Shown: positions 53,201 through 62,637, numbered from the stretch's first letter. The stretch: 64,000 bases of DNA from Sphaerochaeta sp032144095 (GCF_032144095.1 NZ_JAVSNJ010000002.1:310001-374000); one strand, 5' to 3'. A program made the numbers and translations. The notes: a model not told the origin generated them from the letters alone.

Positions 53201-54427
53201 ATGCAAGCAAAAAAACCCTCCATCTACCGCCCGGAACTCAAGGTACGCTCATTCCTGCTGGTAATCCTCTTCTCCGGCCTGGCCTACGGCTTCTATCGGG
53301 GCATTCAGGACAACTACCTTGCAGAGATCATCAAGATCACCAAGTTCGAACGGGGAATCGTGGAATTCTTCAGGGAACTGCCAGGGCTGATGCTGATCTT
53401 CATCCTAGCTGCCATGTATCGGTTCAGCGAGACCAAGGTCTTCAAGATAGGGACGGCCATCATGCTTGCCGGTGTCGTTGGCCTGCTGCTTTTGGGGACC
53501 TCCAAGGTCATGGTCATCCTGTGCATGGTCATCTTCAGTTCTGGCGAGCATATCGTCATGCCGATGAAAAGCTCCCTCTCCATGAAACATGCAAAGCCGG
53601 GCAAAGGTGGGGCCTCGCTGGGCATCACCTCAGCCATCAGCCACGGGGGCAACATCGTAGGCTACCTTATCGTAACCGCCCTCTTCCTCGTGTTTGCTTC
53701 CCTGGGGGTTCCCAGAGGATCGCTGGTGGGGTTCAGGACCGTCTTCATCATAGCCGCGGTCCTGCTTTTCCTCTCGTTCCTCATCGCCCTTTCCATGAAG
53801 GACCAGGGCAAGACGGTGAAGAGGAACAGGATCTACTTCAACAAGAAATTCACGAAATATTATATGCTGGAGGTGTTCTACGGAGCCCGAAAGCAGATAT
53901 TCCTTACCTTCGCCCCCTATGTGCTCATCCTCTACTATGGCGCCGATACCTCGGTCATAGCCCTACTGCTGGCCATCTGTGCGGGCTTTGGCATGGTATT
54001 CTCCCCTCTGATCGGGCGCTTGATCGACCATCTGGGGTACAAGACCATCATGGTAGGGGATACGCTGATCCTCATGGTGGTCTGCTTCTTCTATGGCTTT
54101 GCCCACCGCATCTTTCCCAAGGATATCGCCTTCATCGTAGTTTGCGTAAACTTTGTGCTCGACTCGATCATCTCGCTGGCGAGCATGGCTTCCAACGTCT
54201 ACGTGCAGGACCTCTCCACATCCCCTGAGGAGACCACAGCTACCCTCACCACAGGAATTTCGGTCAACCACCTCATCAGTGTCATCATTGCCCTGCTTGG
54301 GGGCCTGATCTGGGAGAAGCTTGGCATCGAGGTCCTCTTTACCCTCTCCGGCTTCCTGGGCCTGATGAACACCTTCTACGCCATGACCATCAAGAAGCCG
54401 ATACGGCAAGAAGAAGCTTTAGCCTAG
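53201..54427 (+). CDS. MFS transporter
   Basis: 408 residues, twelve helices. LLVILFSGLAYGFYRGIQDNYL (first helix), SGEHIVMPMKSSLSMKHA, GITSAISHGGNIVGYLIV, and PLIGRLIDHLGYKTIMVGDTL (an MFS-A-like D-x-x-G-x-K/R loop in the second half). Substrate unknown; closeness to the sugar-acid regulator may be incidental because it has its own promoter. Its 3' end overlaps a convergent prenyltransferase gene by nine bases. Confidence 0.85.
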   Translation: MQAKKPSIYRPELKVRSFLLVILFSGLAYGFYRGIQDNYLAEIIKITKFERGIVEFFRELPGLMLIFILAAMYRFSETKVFKIGTAIMLAGVVGLLLLGTSKVMVILCMVIFSSGEHIVMPMKSSLSMKHAKPGKGGASLGITSAISHGGNIVGYLIVTALFLVFASLGVPRGSLVGFRTVFIIAAVLLFLSFLIALSMKDQGKTVKRNRIYFNKKFTKYYMLEVFYGARKQIFLTFAPYVLILYYGADTSVIALLLAICAGFGMVFSPLIGRLIDHLGYKTIMVGDTLILMVVCFFYGFAHRIFPKDIAFIVVCVNFVLDSIISLASMASNVYVQDLSTSPEETTATLTTGISVNHLISVIIALLGGLIWEKLGIEVLFTLSGFLGLMNTFYAMTIKKPIRQEEALA

Positions 54428-55321
54428 CAGGTGGGTCACAAGCAGTCCCAGGGAAAAACAGAGACAGAAGACCAGGTAGATCTTCCCTATCGATGCCATC
54501 TGTACCTGTTTTGTCTGTAAGGCGAACCCTCGCTTCACCATGGTCCTGAACTCAACTGCAGCAAAGATGGCAGAGAGAGCAAGGAAGGGAAGCTGCAACA
54601 GGGGGTAGACTCCAAGAAAAGAGAGCAGAAGGACAAGGCCGAAAGCCAACAGGATCTCTATTGCCAACAGGGGAACTACCCCATACCTGCCAAGCACGAT
54701 GGTCAGGGTCTTCCTTCCTGCTGCCTTGTCCCGGATGAGATCGCAGCAGTTGTTTACCGAAAGGATCATTCCCACCAGGATGAGGAAAGGCAGTGATGCA
54801 AGGAGAGCTTCCACCACTACACTCTTCGCCTGCACATAGAACGATAGGACAAACAGGGTGGTACCCAGGAAAAACCCTGCAAACACCTCTCCGAATGGGG
54901 TCCTGGAGATAGGCAAGGGACCGCCGGTATAGGCAAAGCCCACCAGCATGCAGACCCCTCCGACGACGATGAGCTTCCAGCTGGTCAGGTAGGCAAGCAC
55001 AAGGCCCAGCACCCCTGCCATGCCGAACAGCATCAGGCTGACCAGGAGGGCCCAGAGGGGAGAGACCCCCTGATGGACCAGCACCTTGTCGTCCTCACAC
55101 TCGATCTCATGGTTGTCCGTCCCGTTGCGGTAATCAAAATAGCTGTTGAAACCGGTGGTCCCCATGTCCACAAACAGGGTGGCGAACCCCATCAGGACCA
55201 TAACCAGGTAGTTGAGGTTTCCCATCACATATAGGGCATAGAGAGTCCCTGCGGCGAAGGTACCCATGCTGATAATCTTGGTACGAATCTCTACAATTCG
55301 TAAAAATTGGTTGAATGTCAT
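54419..55321 (-). CDS. UbiA-family prenyltransferase (MenA-like)
   Basis: 300 residues, eight to nine helices. Both aspartate motifs are present: NSYFDYRNGTDNHE (first, N-x3-D-x5-D type) and NNCCDLIRDKAAGRKTL (second). The YTGGPLPISRTPFGEVFAGFF stretch is characteristic of MenA-like 1,4-dihydroxy-2-naphthoate prenyltransferases. No other menaquinone genes are in the window and the general biology looks fermentative, so the acceptor is uncertain. The start (ATG 55321) lacks a strong ribosome site; a longer frame to 55369 is possible. Confidence 0.82.
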   Translation of the reverse strand: MTFNQFLRIVEIRTKIISMGTFAAGTLYALYVMGNLNYLVMVLMGFATLFVDMGTTGFNSYFDYRNGTDNHEIECEDDKVLVHQGVSPLWALLVSLMLFGMAGVLGLVLAYLTSWKLIVVGGVCMLVGFAYTGGPLPISRTPFGEVFAGFFLGTTLFVLSFYVQAKSVVVEALLASLPFLILVGMILSVNNCCDLIRDKAAGRKTLTIVLGRYGVVPLLAIEILLAFGLVLLLSFLGVYPLLQLPFLALSAIFAAVEFRTMVKRGFALQTKQVQMASIGKIYLVFCLCFSLGLLVTHLLG

Positions 55322-55395
55322 ACCCAACACTACCACTTTTAGACAGTATTTTTCTATATAGCTGCGCAAATTGTGTGAATTTTCCTAAACTTCCC

Positions 55396-55424
55396 TATAA
55401 TCGACTTATTGCATATTGATGCAA
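55396..55424 (+). promoter_or_regulatory. Probable -10 box and dyad of the TAXI-TRAP operon
   Basis: Consensus TATAAT (55396-55401) with a weak -35 (TGTGAA at 55374-55379 or TTGTGT at 55371-55376). Directly downstream is the inverted repeat TTGCAT-ATTG-ATGCAA (55409-55424), in a position where a repressor would block transcription. A second dyad GCATAC/GTATGC is at 55463-55483. Confidence 0.4.
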
Positions 55425-55555
55425 CCTGTATGCATCCTCTATACTACCCCGAAAGGGATTGGGCATACATGCTTATGGTATGCTTGAAAAACCAGAGAAC
55501 AAGTAAGCAGAACTTTCCTCACTGCAATTATCTACATACAGGAGAACACAGAACT

Positions 55556-56542
55556 ATGCGTAAAAACACACTCTTGCTCGCTCTCATATTGCTCATTACC
55601 ATGACTACCCTATTTGCTGGGGCACAGGCAGAGACTTCCCAAAGTACCGGGCTTGACCGAAGCAAACATTTCATAACAGTGGCTACCGGACCTACCAGCG
55701 GCCTCTACTACCCCATCGGAGGAGCCTTCTCCTCACTCTTCCAGAACAAGCTTGGCTACAAGTCATCAGCCCAGGCCACAGGAGCATCGGCCGAGAACAT
55801 CACCCTCATCCGTGAGGGCGGGGCTGAGATGGCCATTGCCATGAGTGACGCGGTTGCCCAGGCCTATACCGGCACCGGTGCCTATGAGGGCAAGGCCCCC
55901 GCATCAGAGCTCAGGGCCCTTACAGGACTCTACCCCAACTATGTACAGCTGATAACCACCACCAAGACCGGAATCACCAAGTTCACCGACCTGAAAGGCA
56001 AGCGTGTTGGTGTCGGAGCCCCGAACTCAGGGGTGGAACTCAATGCACGCATGATGTATGAGGCCCATAACATGAAGTACGAGGACAGCAAGATCGACTA
56101 CCTCAACTATGGTGAGGCCATCGGGCAGCTGAAGAACAACCTTGTGGATGCAGTCTTCGTAACCAGCGGCATCCCCAACGCAACCATCATGGAGTTGGGA
56201 ACCTCAGCCCAGATCGTCATCATCCCCATCGAAGGGGAGGGGCTTGCCAACCTGATCAGGAAGTATCCCTACTTCGTACAGGCCACCATCCCTGCCGATG
56301 TCTACAATACCAAGACTGATGTCTCCACCGCGACTGTCATGAACATCATGATCGTCAATGCAAACCTCCCTTCTGACGTTGCCTACGACCTTACCAAAGG
56401 AATCTTCGAGAACATCGGGGATATCCAGGCCTCCCACGCAACGGCCAAGCAACATATCTCGTTGGCCAACTCCCATCTTGGGGTAGACATCCCCATGCAT
56501 GAAGGTGCTGCAAAGTACTATAAGGAAGCAGGCATCAAATAA
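55556..56542 (+). CDS. TAXI-family TRAP transporter substrate-binding protein
   Basis: 328 residues from ATG 55556. Signal peptide MRKNTLLLALILLITMTTLFA, then FITVATGPTSGLYYPIGGAFSS (the TAXI start G-x-x-x-G-x-Y-Y-P-x-G), GASAENITLIREGGAEMAIA, LKGKRVGVGAPNSGVELNARMM and VDAVFVTSGIPNATIMEL. AGGAGA lies 10 bases before the ATG. A reading from 55409 would include the promoter dyads and is rejected. TAXI proteins bind glutamate or other small acids. Followed 5 bases later by the DUF1850 gene. Confidence 0.92.
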   Translation: MRKNTLLLALILLITMTTLFAGAQAETSQSTGLDRSKHFITVATGPTSGLYYPIGGAFSSLFQNKLGYKSSAQATGASAENITLIREGGAEMAIAMSDAVAQAYTGTGAYEGKAPASELRALTGLYPNYVQLITTTKTGITKFTDLKGKRVGVGAPNSGVELNARMMYEAHNMKYEDSKIDYLNYGEAIGQLKNNLVDAVFVTSGIPNATIMELGTSAQIVIIPIEGEGLANLIRKYPYFVQATIPADVYNTKTDVSTATVMNIMIVNANLPSDVAYDLTKGIFENIGDIQASHATAKQHISLANSHLGVDIPMHEGAAKYYKEAGIK

Positions 56543-56547
56543 GCGGT

Positions 56548-57060
56548 ATGGCAAACCGTACCCGTATAATCCTAGGTATCGTCCTCACCATCGTGGTGGG
56601 GACGATATGTCTCTTCTGCCTCTCTGCTGTTGTCGACACAAAGGTCCTTGTCCTCTCACACCAGGACAGTGGTGTCATCTATCTGGAAAAGGAAGTCAAG
56701 GCCCATGACAGGCTGACCTTCAACTGGATCCACTCCTTTGAACATATTCCCTGGATCGAGGAGTACACCATAGAGGATGACAACACCGTTATCCTGCATA
56801 CCATCAGGGTCGCGGGGTTCGGGGCAGGAATCCCAGAGGACAAAGGAACAGTATCCTTTGAGGACGGAATGGTGGTAATGAGCGACATCGGCGAGAAATT
56901 CGAGAAGTTCTCCTGGATCCATTCGCAGACAGCCCTCGTCTCCATCACCCTTAATGACAGCATTCTTATCCGGGGCCCAGAGCTCCCCCATCACGAGAAA
57001 CTAGAACTTACCATACAAGGAAAACGCGCACTATGTCCAAGATTTCCCCTGACCAGATGA
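56548..57060 (+). CDS. DUF1850 protein of TAXI-TRAP operon
   Basis: 170 residues. One N-terminal membrane helix (IILGIVLTIVVGTICLFCLSAV), then a small beta domain with FNWIHSFEHIPWIEEYTIE and GFGAGIPEDKGT, the DUF1850 signatures. Members of this family sit between the TAXI binding protein and the fused permease in many genomes, so a helper role in transport is likely, though unproved. The stop lies inside the permease reading frame (28-base overlap). Confidence 0.88.
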   Translation: MANRTRIILGIVLTIVVGTICLFCLSAVVDTKVLVLSHQDSGVIYLEKEVKAHDRLTFNWIHSFEHIPWIEEYTIEDDNTVILHTIRVAGFGAGIPEDKGTVSFEDGMVVMSDIGEKFEKFSWIHSQTALVSITLNDSILIRGPELPHHEKLELTIQGKRALCPRFPLTR

Positions 57061-58994
57061 CGAGCCAGTTAACCACTCACCAACAGGAGCTGTTGGAAAA
57101 ATTTGACAGGGACTCAAAGGTAAAAAAATTCGACCTGCCATACCTGCAGCAAGGCATCTACTATGCTGCCATTGGCATAGCCCTCTACCATTTCATCACC
57201 TCCTTCATCGGATATCCGGCTACCCACCTCCATCGTTCCCTCCATGTGGCAATGATGCTGTTCATGACCTTCTTCCTCTACCCCTCCCACAAGAGCGCAA
57301 GCAGGAGCAAGATGGTATGGTACGATGTGGTCTTTGCCCTGCTCTCCCTGGCTGTCGCAGCCTACGTCTGGACCGACTACATCCATTTCCTCGGCCGCAT
57401 GGGCAGTCCCAACCGTATGGATGTCATCATGGGCACCCTTCTCATCATCCTGGTGCTTGAGGCCTCACGAAGGATCTCGGGATGGCCACTGGTCATCCTG
57501 AGCTTGCTCTTCATCCTCTACGGGCTCATCGGAAGAAGCCTTCCGGGAATCCTGATGCACAGAGGCTACAACTGGAGCAAGCTGGTCAACCACATCTTCA
57601 TCAACACAGAGGGTATCTACGGCACCTCTGTCGATGTGGCCGCCTCGTACATATTCCTCTTCATCCTCTTCGGCAGCGTCATGAACAAGTCCGGCATGGG
57701 AAAGTTCTTCAACGACCTGGCCCTGGCTTTTGCCGGAAGCAGCAAGGGCGGCCCTGCAAAGGTCGCCGTCATCGCCTCCGGTTTTTTGGGGTCCATCAAC
57801 GGCTCAGCTGTGGCCAATGTGGTTACCACCGGAGCCTTTACGATACCCCTTATGAAAAAGACCGGTTACAGCAAGGAATTTGCCGGTTCGGTCGAGGCCT
57901 CTGCATCTGTCGGAGGGCAGCTTCTGCCCCCCATCATGGGAGCGGCCGCCTTCATCATGGCTGAGATGCTCGGCATCAAGTACGGGGTCATTGTCATCAG
58001 CGCTGCCATCCCTGCCCTTCTCTACTACCTTGGCATCATTGTCCAGGTCCAGCTTCGTGCCTCCAAGAACAACCTCCAGGGCATCCCCAAAGAGGAGTTG
58101 CCGAAGGTGCGGCAGGTCATGAAGGAGAGGGGCCATCTCTTGCTGCCCATCCTGTTCCTGCTCTATATGCTGCTCTTCAGTGGCAACACCGTCATATTCT
58201 CGGCCTTCTGGGCGATAGTGGCAACCATCGTAGTCAGCATGTTCCGCAAGACCACCCGCATGAGCTTCAGGGATATCCTCGATGCATTTGCAGAAGGCAC
58301 CCGTTCGGTGATCTCCGTTGCCGTGGCCTGTGCTGTGGTGGGTATCATCATAGGGGTGGTAAGCCTTACTGGCTTTGGCCTGAACATGGCCAATGCCATC
58401 ATCCAGCTTGGCAGGGCAAACCTCATGCTGACGCTGATCTTGACGATGGTTACCTGCATGGTGCTGGGTATGGGACTTCCCTCCATCCCTGCCTACCTCA
58501 TAACCGCCACCATGGCAGCTCCTGCCCTGGTCAAGTTGGGGATACCCCCCCTTGCTGCCCACATGTTTGTCTTCTACTTTGCCATGTTTGCCAACATAAC
58601 CCCACCGGTTGCCCTTGCGTCCTTTGCTGCGGCAGGCATCAGTGGAGGGGACCCGATGAAGACAGGCCTGCAATCGGTGAAGCTGTCGCTTGCTGGCTTC
58701 ATCGTCCCGTACATGTTCATCTATAGCCCCGCCCTCCTCTTGATCGACACCACATGGCCGGTTGCCCTCAGGGTCACCATCACTGCCATCATAGGTGTCT
58801 GCATGATCGGGATGGCGACAGAGGGCTACATGTTCACCAGGATGCACAACGCCCTAAGGGCCATCTGCCTGGCAGGGGCACTGCTACTCATCACGGCAAA
58901 TGTCTACCAGGACCTGATGGGCATAGCCATTCTGGTCGCAATCCTTGCGATCCAGAAGGTCCTTTCAAAAAGAAAGGTGGAATACCTGCAGTAA
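57033..58994 (+). CDS. TRAP transporter permease, fused DctQ-DctM type
   Basis: 653 residues, about 16-17 helices. Residues 40-210 form the small (DctQ-like) part; the rest is the large subunit with GIYGTSVDVAASYIFLFILFG, GFLGSINGSAVANVVTTGAF, ASVGGQLLPPIMGAAAFIMAEM, GMGLPSIPAYLITATMAAPAL and ANITPPVALASFAAAGISGG. This fused form is the standard partner of TAXI binding proteins. The start at 57033 has AAGGA 11 bases ahead; ATG 57057, overlapping the DUF1850 stop as ATGA, is an alternative. Followed by a strong terminator. Confidence 0.93.
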   Translation: MSKISPDQMTSQLTTHQQELLEKFDRDSKVKKFDLPYLQQGIYYAAIGIALYHFITSFIGYPATHLHRSLHVAMMLFMTFFLYPSHKSASRSKMVWYDVVFALLSLAVAAYVWTDYIHFLGRMGSPNRMDVIMGTLLIILVLEASRRISGWPLVILSLLFILYGLIGRSLPGILMHRGYNWSKLVNHIFINTEGIYGTSVDVAASYIFLFILFGSVMNKSGMGKFFNDLALAFAGSSKGGPAKVAVIASGFLGSINGSAVANVVTTGAFTIPLMKKTGYSKEFAGSVEASASVGGQLLPPIMGAAAFIMAEMLGIKYGVIVISAAIPALLYYLGIIVQVQLRASKNNLQGIPKEELPKVRQVMKERGHLLLPILFLLYMLLFSGNTVIFSAFWAIVATIVVSMFRKTTRMSFRDILDAFAEGTRSVISVAVACAVVGIIIGVVSLTGFGLNMANAIIQLGRANLMLTLILTMVTCMVLGMGLPSIPAYLITATMAAPALVKLGIPPLAAHMFVFYFAMFANITPPVALASFAAAGISGGDPMKTGLQSVKLSLAGFIVPYMFIYSPALLLIDTTWPVALRVTITAIIGVCMIGMATEGYMFTRMHNALRAICLAGALLLITANVYQDLMGIAILVAILAIQKVLSKRKVEYLQ

Positions 58995-59034
58995 CATTGC
59001 CCCTGTTCTAGCTTGGACAGGGAAATAAAAGCAT

Positions 59035-59073
59035 AGCGTGCAATCCTCAGGTGTCGGATTGCACGCTTTTTTT
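59035..59073 (+). terminator. Terminator of the TAXI-TRAP operon
   Basis: 12-bp perfect stem AGCGTGCAATCC / GGATTGCACGCT, 9-base loop, then seven Ts. Lies between convergent genes. Confidence 0.95.
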
Positions 59074-59096
59074 GTTTTCCTTGTTCGAGCTCCCTA

Positions 59097-60311
59097 TCAG
59101 CTCTTCCTGCCTTCCAGTATTGATGCTGCCAGGGTATCGGCCATGGCGGTGATCTCTGCCAAGTCATCCTCCTTGAGGCTCGACCTGATGTCCATCGAAG
59201 CCAAGACCTCTCCCCCCTTCACAGAGGAGAGGGTCTCCTCCATGGATTTCTTGGCAGCACTTGCCCAGGTGTGGTTGCCTATGATGGCAAACTTCCTGTT
59301 TTTCAGTCCAAGGGCCACCAGGTCATCGAGCAGGTTGGCCATGCCCGAGTAGAGGTGCATGTTGTATGTGGGGGAAGCAACCACCAGGTGGCTGTTCTTC
59401 CACACCTCCGAGACAATGTAGGAGAGATGGGTCCTGGATACATCGAACATCCGTATATCGTGGATGCCCCGTTCGGAAAGCAGCTTGGCCAGGTATTGCA
59501 CTGCTGACTCGGTGTTGCCGTACATCGAGGCGTAGGCTATCACCAGGCCTTGCCTCTCGGGTGTGTAGGTGGACCACCTCTCGTATTTCTCCAGGATATA
59601 GGGGATATCCTTTCTCCAGATGGGTCCATGCAAGGGACAGATCATGGAGATGGAGGAGAGGGGGAGTTTGGAAAAGGCAGCCTGTACCTGGGCGCCGAAC
59701 TTGCCGATGATGTTGGCATAGTAACGGCGCGTCTCATCGAGGAAATACCGATCAAAATCCAGCTCGTCAGCAAAGATGTTCCCCCCCAAGGCCCCAAAGG
59801 TGCCGAAGGCATCAGCAGAAAACAATATCTGCTCTGTTTTCTCATAGGTCAGCATAACCTCAGGCCAATGGACCATAGGGGCAAAGAAAAACTGCAGCTT
59901 GTGGTTCCCTATGTCAAGGATATCGCATTCATTGACCAGATACTGGTTTTTCTCGATGTCCAGGGTGTAGAACTGCCTGAAGAACTGGAAGGTTTTCTTG
60001 TTGCCGACAAGAAGGACCTCTGGATACCGCCTGACCAGTTCCTCAATGTTGGCACAGTGGTCGGGCTCCATATGGTTTATCACCAGGTAGTCCAGCTTTC
60101 GTCCACCAAGTGCATGGGTCACATTCTCAAGATACTGCTGGCTTACCGACGAATCGACGGTGTCAAGCAGTGCTGTCTTGGTATCGAGAAACAGGTAGGA
60201 GTTGAAGGAGACACCCTGTGGTATGGGAAATAGGTTCTCAAACCGCTCGAGGCGCCGGTCACTTGATCCAACCCAGTAGAGTTGCTCTGTTATTGATTGA
60301 ATGGTATGCAA
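59097..60311 (-). CDS. Flavodiiron protein (FprA-type A flavoprotein)
   Basis: 404 residues: a metallo-beta-lactamase-like di-iron domain with NHMEPDHCANIEEL (H-x-E-x-D-H), MVHWPEVMLTY, FSADAFGTFGAL and CPLHGPIW, then a flavodoxin domain from about 255 (IAYASMYGNTESAVQYLA; VASPTYNMHLYSGM). It reduces O2 to water or NO to N2O and protects oxygen-sensitive enzymes such as the hydrogenase. The start is TTG 60311, seven bases after GGAGGG. Single gene; electron donor (rubredoxin) not in the window. Confidence 0.93.
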   Translation of the reverse strand: MHTIQSITEQLYWVGSSDRRLERFENLFPIPQGVSFNSYLFLDTKTALLDTVDSSVSQQYLENVTHALGGRKLDYLVINHMEPDHCANIEELVRRYPEVLLVGNKKTFQFFRQFYTLDIEKNQYLVNECDILDIGNHKLQFFFAPMVHWPEVMLTYEKTEQILFSADAFGTFGALGGNIFADELDFDRYFLDETRRYYANIIGKFGAQVQAAFSKLPLSSISMICPLHGPIWRKDIPYILEKYERWSTYTPERQGLVIAYASMYGNTESAVQYLAKLLSERGIHDIRMFDVSRTHLSYIVSEVWKNSHLVVASPTYNMHLYSGMANLLDDLVALGLKNRKFAIIGNHTWASAAKKSMEETLSSVKGGEVLASMDIRSSLKEDDLAEITAMADTLAASILEGRKS

Positions 60312-60397
60312 AATGGTTCCCTCCTTGCTAAATCTTAGTACTTCACTTTACTATCTACAGTATAGCGAACATCTCAGAACATGGAAAGGGTTGTGCA

Positions 60398-61480
60398 CTA
60401 CTCTATTTTGTTGCTGAGAGGCCGTACCTCCCTGTTGAGAAATGCAATGAAGGCCTCGGCTTCGGTGAACACCCCGTTATGGCCAGAGTTCTCAAGCCAT
60501 ACCATCTGTTTGAGAGGAGCCTCCACCTTGAGGAACCAACGCTCGCTGATGGATGCAACACAACTCATATCATAGCGAGCATTGATGAGGAACAGGGGGC
60601 AGTCGAGGCTTTTCACTTCTGCTTCCATATCAAGGAACGCAAGTTGTGGATAGACGAGTTTTACACCTCTCAACAACCCTCTTGCCAGGTTGATCCTTGA
60701 GCCAAGGGAGTGCTCAGAGGCAAGAAACATCTTTGTTGAACTGAAAGAGCCGTCTGAGGGGGCTGCTGGGCTGTAATGGTAGAGTCTTTTCAGCACCTGG
60801 TAGTAGGAATCCCCATCAGGAACCACAGAGCCATCCTTCAACTGCTTCGTATAGGGAGGGGGCCCCAGTTTCTCCATCCTACCTACTGTTTTCAAATCAC
60901 CTTCTCGCCTTGCACCGTCAAGTATCATTTGCCACCCAATACCATCATTCTCAATTGAATTGACATGCTGAGCCGCTGCAATGTATGCGTAGAAGAGATC
61001 GGGCCTTCTCTGTGCTGCAAGTAGCCCGATCACAGAGCCCCATGAGTGCCCAACTAGATAGATCTTCTCTTGCCCAAACTCCCTTGCCAGCATCTCAGAG
61101 AGAGCGATAACATCAAGAACATATTGCTCTACTGTTAAGGATGCCGTATTTGCATGGAAACTCCCAGCAGTCCCCCGCTGGTCCCAACAGACGATGGTGA
61201 AACTTTTGTGCAAAGGGCCAAGGTATGTGCGGACCCAGGAGAGTTCCGAACCTCCTGGACCTCCGTCAAGCCAAAGAATGACAGGATTATCCTCATCCAC
61301 TCCCGCGGCGTAAATCCATTGTTTGCACCCGTTTAGTTCAAGCTTCCTGCGCATGTCCACTTCCAATGCGAGAGGCTTTCCATCGAAATCCTTGATGGGT
61401 GAGGTATGTGTGCACGAGACAAATAGGAATGCAAATGAAATACAGAGGGAAACAATCAGACGATAGATACCATTGTGCAT
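60398..61480 (-). CDS. Lipoprotein alpha/beta hydrolase (proline iminopeptidase-like)
   Basis: 360 residues. Lipoprotein signal MHNGIYRLIVSLCISFAFLF with lipobox FVSC, so probably membrane-attached outside the cytoplasm. Fold: ILWLDGGPGGSELSWVR (oxyanion HGGPG variant), VCWDQRGTAGSF, LVGHSWGSVIGLLAA (nucleophile Ser), and NSGHNGVFTEAEAF (His). DGGPGGSE and WDQRGTGxS are typical of S33 peptidase-like proteins, but the substrate may be a peptide or ester. AAGGAGTTTCAC precedes the ATG. Confidence 0.87.
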   Translation of the reverse strand: MHNGIYRLIVSLCISFAFLFVSCTHTSPIKDFDGKPLALEVDMRRKLELNGCKQWIYAAGVDEDNPVILWLDGGPGGSELSWVRTYLGPLHKSFTIVCWDQRGTAGSFHANTASLTVEQYVLDVIALSEMLAREFGQEKIYLVGHSWGSVIGLLAAQRRPDLFYAYIAAAQHVNSIENDGIGWQMILDGARREGDLKTVGRMEKLGPPPYTKQLKDGSVVPDGDSYYQVLKRLYHYSPAAPSDGSFSSTKMFLASEHSLGSRINLARGLLRGVKLVYPQLAFLDMEAEVKSLDCPLFLINARYDMSCVASISERWFLKVEAPLKQMVWLENSGHNGVFTEAEAFIAFLNREVRPLSNKIE

Positions 61481-61574
61481 GTGAAACTCCTTACGATGAG
61501 GAGAGTGTGACAGGGAATATCGTCAGGCCCAATCGGAAACCTATCGTAGTTTGCTCAGTATCTTTTCGTAGAAT

Positions 61575-62489
61575 TCAGTCATGCAGCAGATTCAGCAGTT
61601 CTATCCTGCTTGATGCCCCGACTTTTTGGAAAAGGTTGTAGATGTGGGTCCGTACCGTCGCCTCCGAGATTCCGAGGCAAGAGGCTATCTCCTTGTTGGT
61701 CTTTCCTTGGGCGATGAGGTTTGCCATCTCTACCTCACGTTTGGTGAGGGAGAATCGCTTTCCCTGGTTCTCTGTATAGATGCCAAAGGAATCCTGGGAA
61801 GAGGGAGATTTTTTCAGGGCCTTGAGGGAAGCCAACACAATCACCACATTGCACCCCAAATAGAAAAGGTACTCCAAGGAGAGTGGGTGGAAACTCTTGG
61901 TACCAGTGAGCATAATCAGGTATTCCACCAAGCTCAAGGGGACAAAGCTGAGGGTACACCACCCTATGCCATATACCAACAACCTGTATGAGGCATGGAA
62001 GTTTGCAAGTGGAGTTCTGATGAGAGCAAGGCCCAGGCAGACCATGGTCCATGCAACAGAGAGGTAGATGGCTTGGCGCAACAACAACGGGGAAGAAAGG
62101 CCAAAGGGAATCTGCACAAGCATGGAAAGAAACATAAGCGCCATCGTCACCTCTGATCCGATTTTTGCAAAAACCTGTGGCTTGCTCTTTTTCAATTCCG
62201 GCACTCCAAGCAAAAATATGATGCTGCCGTAGAGGGCTATGTTCAATAGTGAGGCCACCAGGGAGAACCCTAAGCCAAGGGATGAAGAAGGACCTACCAG
62301 GTCAAGGACCTGTTCAAGATAGTAGTAGAGGGCAACAAGGCCAAGGTTTCCGACAAAGAGGGACTGAAGGATAAGCAACCTTCTGGAAAAGTTACCCACC
62401 ACCCTCACCGACAAAACCACAAGGCCAATGATGGCAGCAAACCCTGTTGAGAATATGAGTATGTAGGCTAGAAGGATGAAGTGTTTCAC
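61575..62489 (-). CDS. Membrane-integrated LuxR-family transcriptional regulator
   Basis: 304 residues. Seven hydrophobic helices fill the first ~210 residues (IIGLVVLSVRVVGNF, LGLGFSLVASLLNIALYGSIIFLLG, QAIYLSVAWTMVCLGLALI), then FSLTKREVEMANLIAQGKTNKEIASCLGISEATVRTHIYNLFQKVG, a complete LuxR helix-turn-helix. The protein would sense at the membrane and bind DNA directly without a kinase. GTG start at 62489 with a distant AGGATGA; the start is not firm. Divergent from the lipoprotein gene at 62638, a likely target. Confidence 0.88.
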   Translation of the reverse strand: MKHFILLAYILIFSTGFAAIIGLVVLSVRVVGNFSRRLLILQSLFVGNLGLVALYYYLEQVLDLVGPSSSLGLGFSLVASLLNIALYGSIIFLLGVPELKKSKPQVFAKIGSEVTMALMFLSMLVQIPFGLSSPLLLRQAIYLSVAWTMVCLGLALIRTPLANFHASYRLLVYGIGWCTLSFVPLSLVEYLIMLTGTKSFHPLSLEYLFYLGCNVVIVLASLKALKKSPSSQDSFGIYTENQGKRFSLTKREVEMANLIAQGKTNKEIASCLGISEATVRTHIYNLFQKVGASSRIELLNLLHD

Positions 62490-62637
62490 TCGTTGATTTT
62501 ATCATCCTCAAGCTCATGCAAGCAAGAATTCTTTCGTATTTTTATCCTCTACGAACTCTGTCGTATAGCTCCAACCCGTACGATGCAATACGTTGGGCCT
62601 ACACCATACACCAAGTACGGGAAGGAGAGAAAAATTG

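Noticed and set aside
55409..55555. 49-codon N-terminal extension of the TAXI protein
   Set aside because: It would precede a complete signal peptide and cover promoter dyads; AGGAGA supports ATG 55556.
57804..58847. 347-codon minus-strand frame opposite the TRAP permease
   Set aside because: His/Asp-rich composition typical of antisense reading of membrane-protein codons; no start signal.
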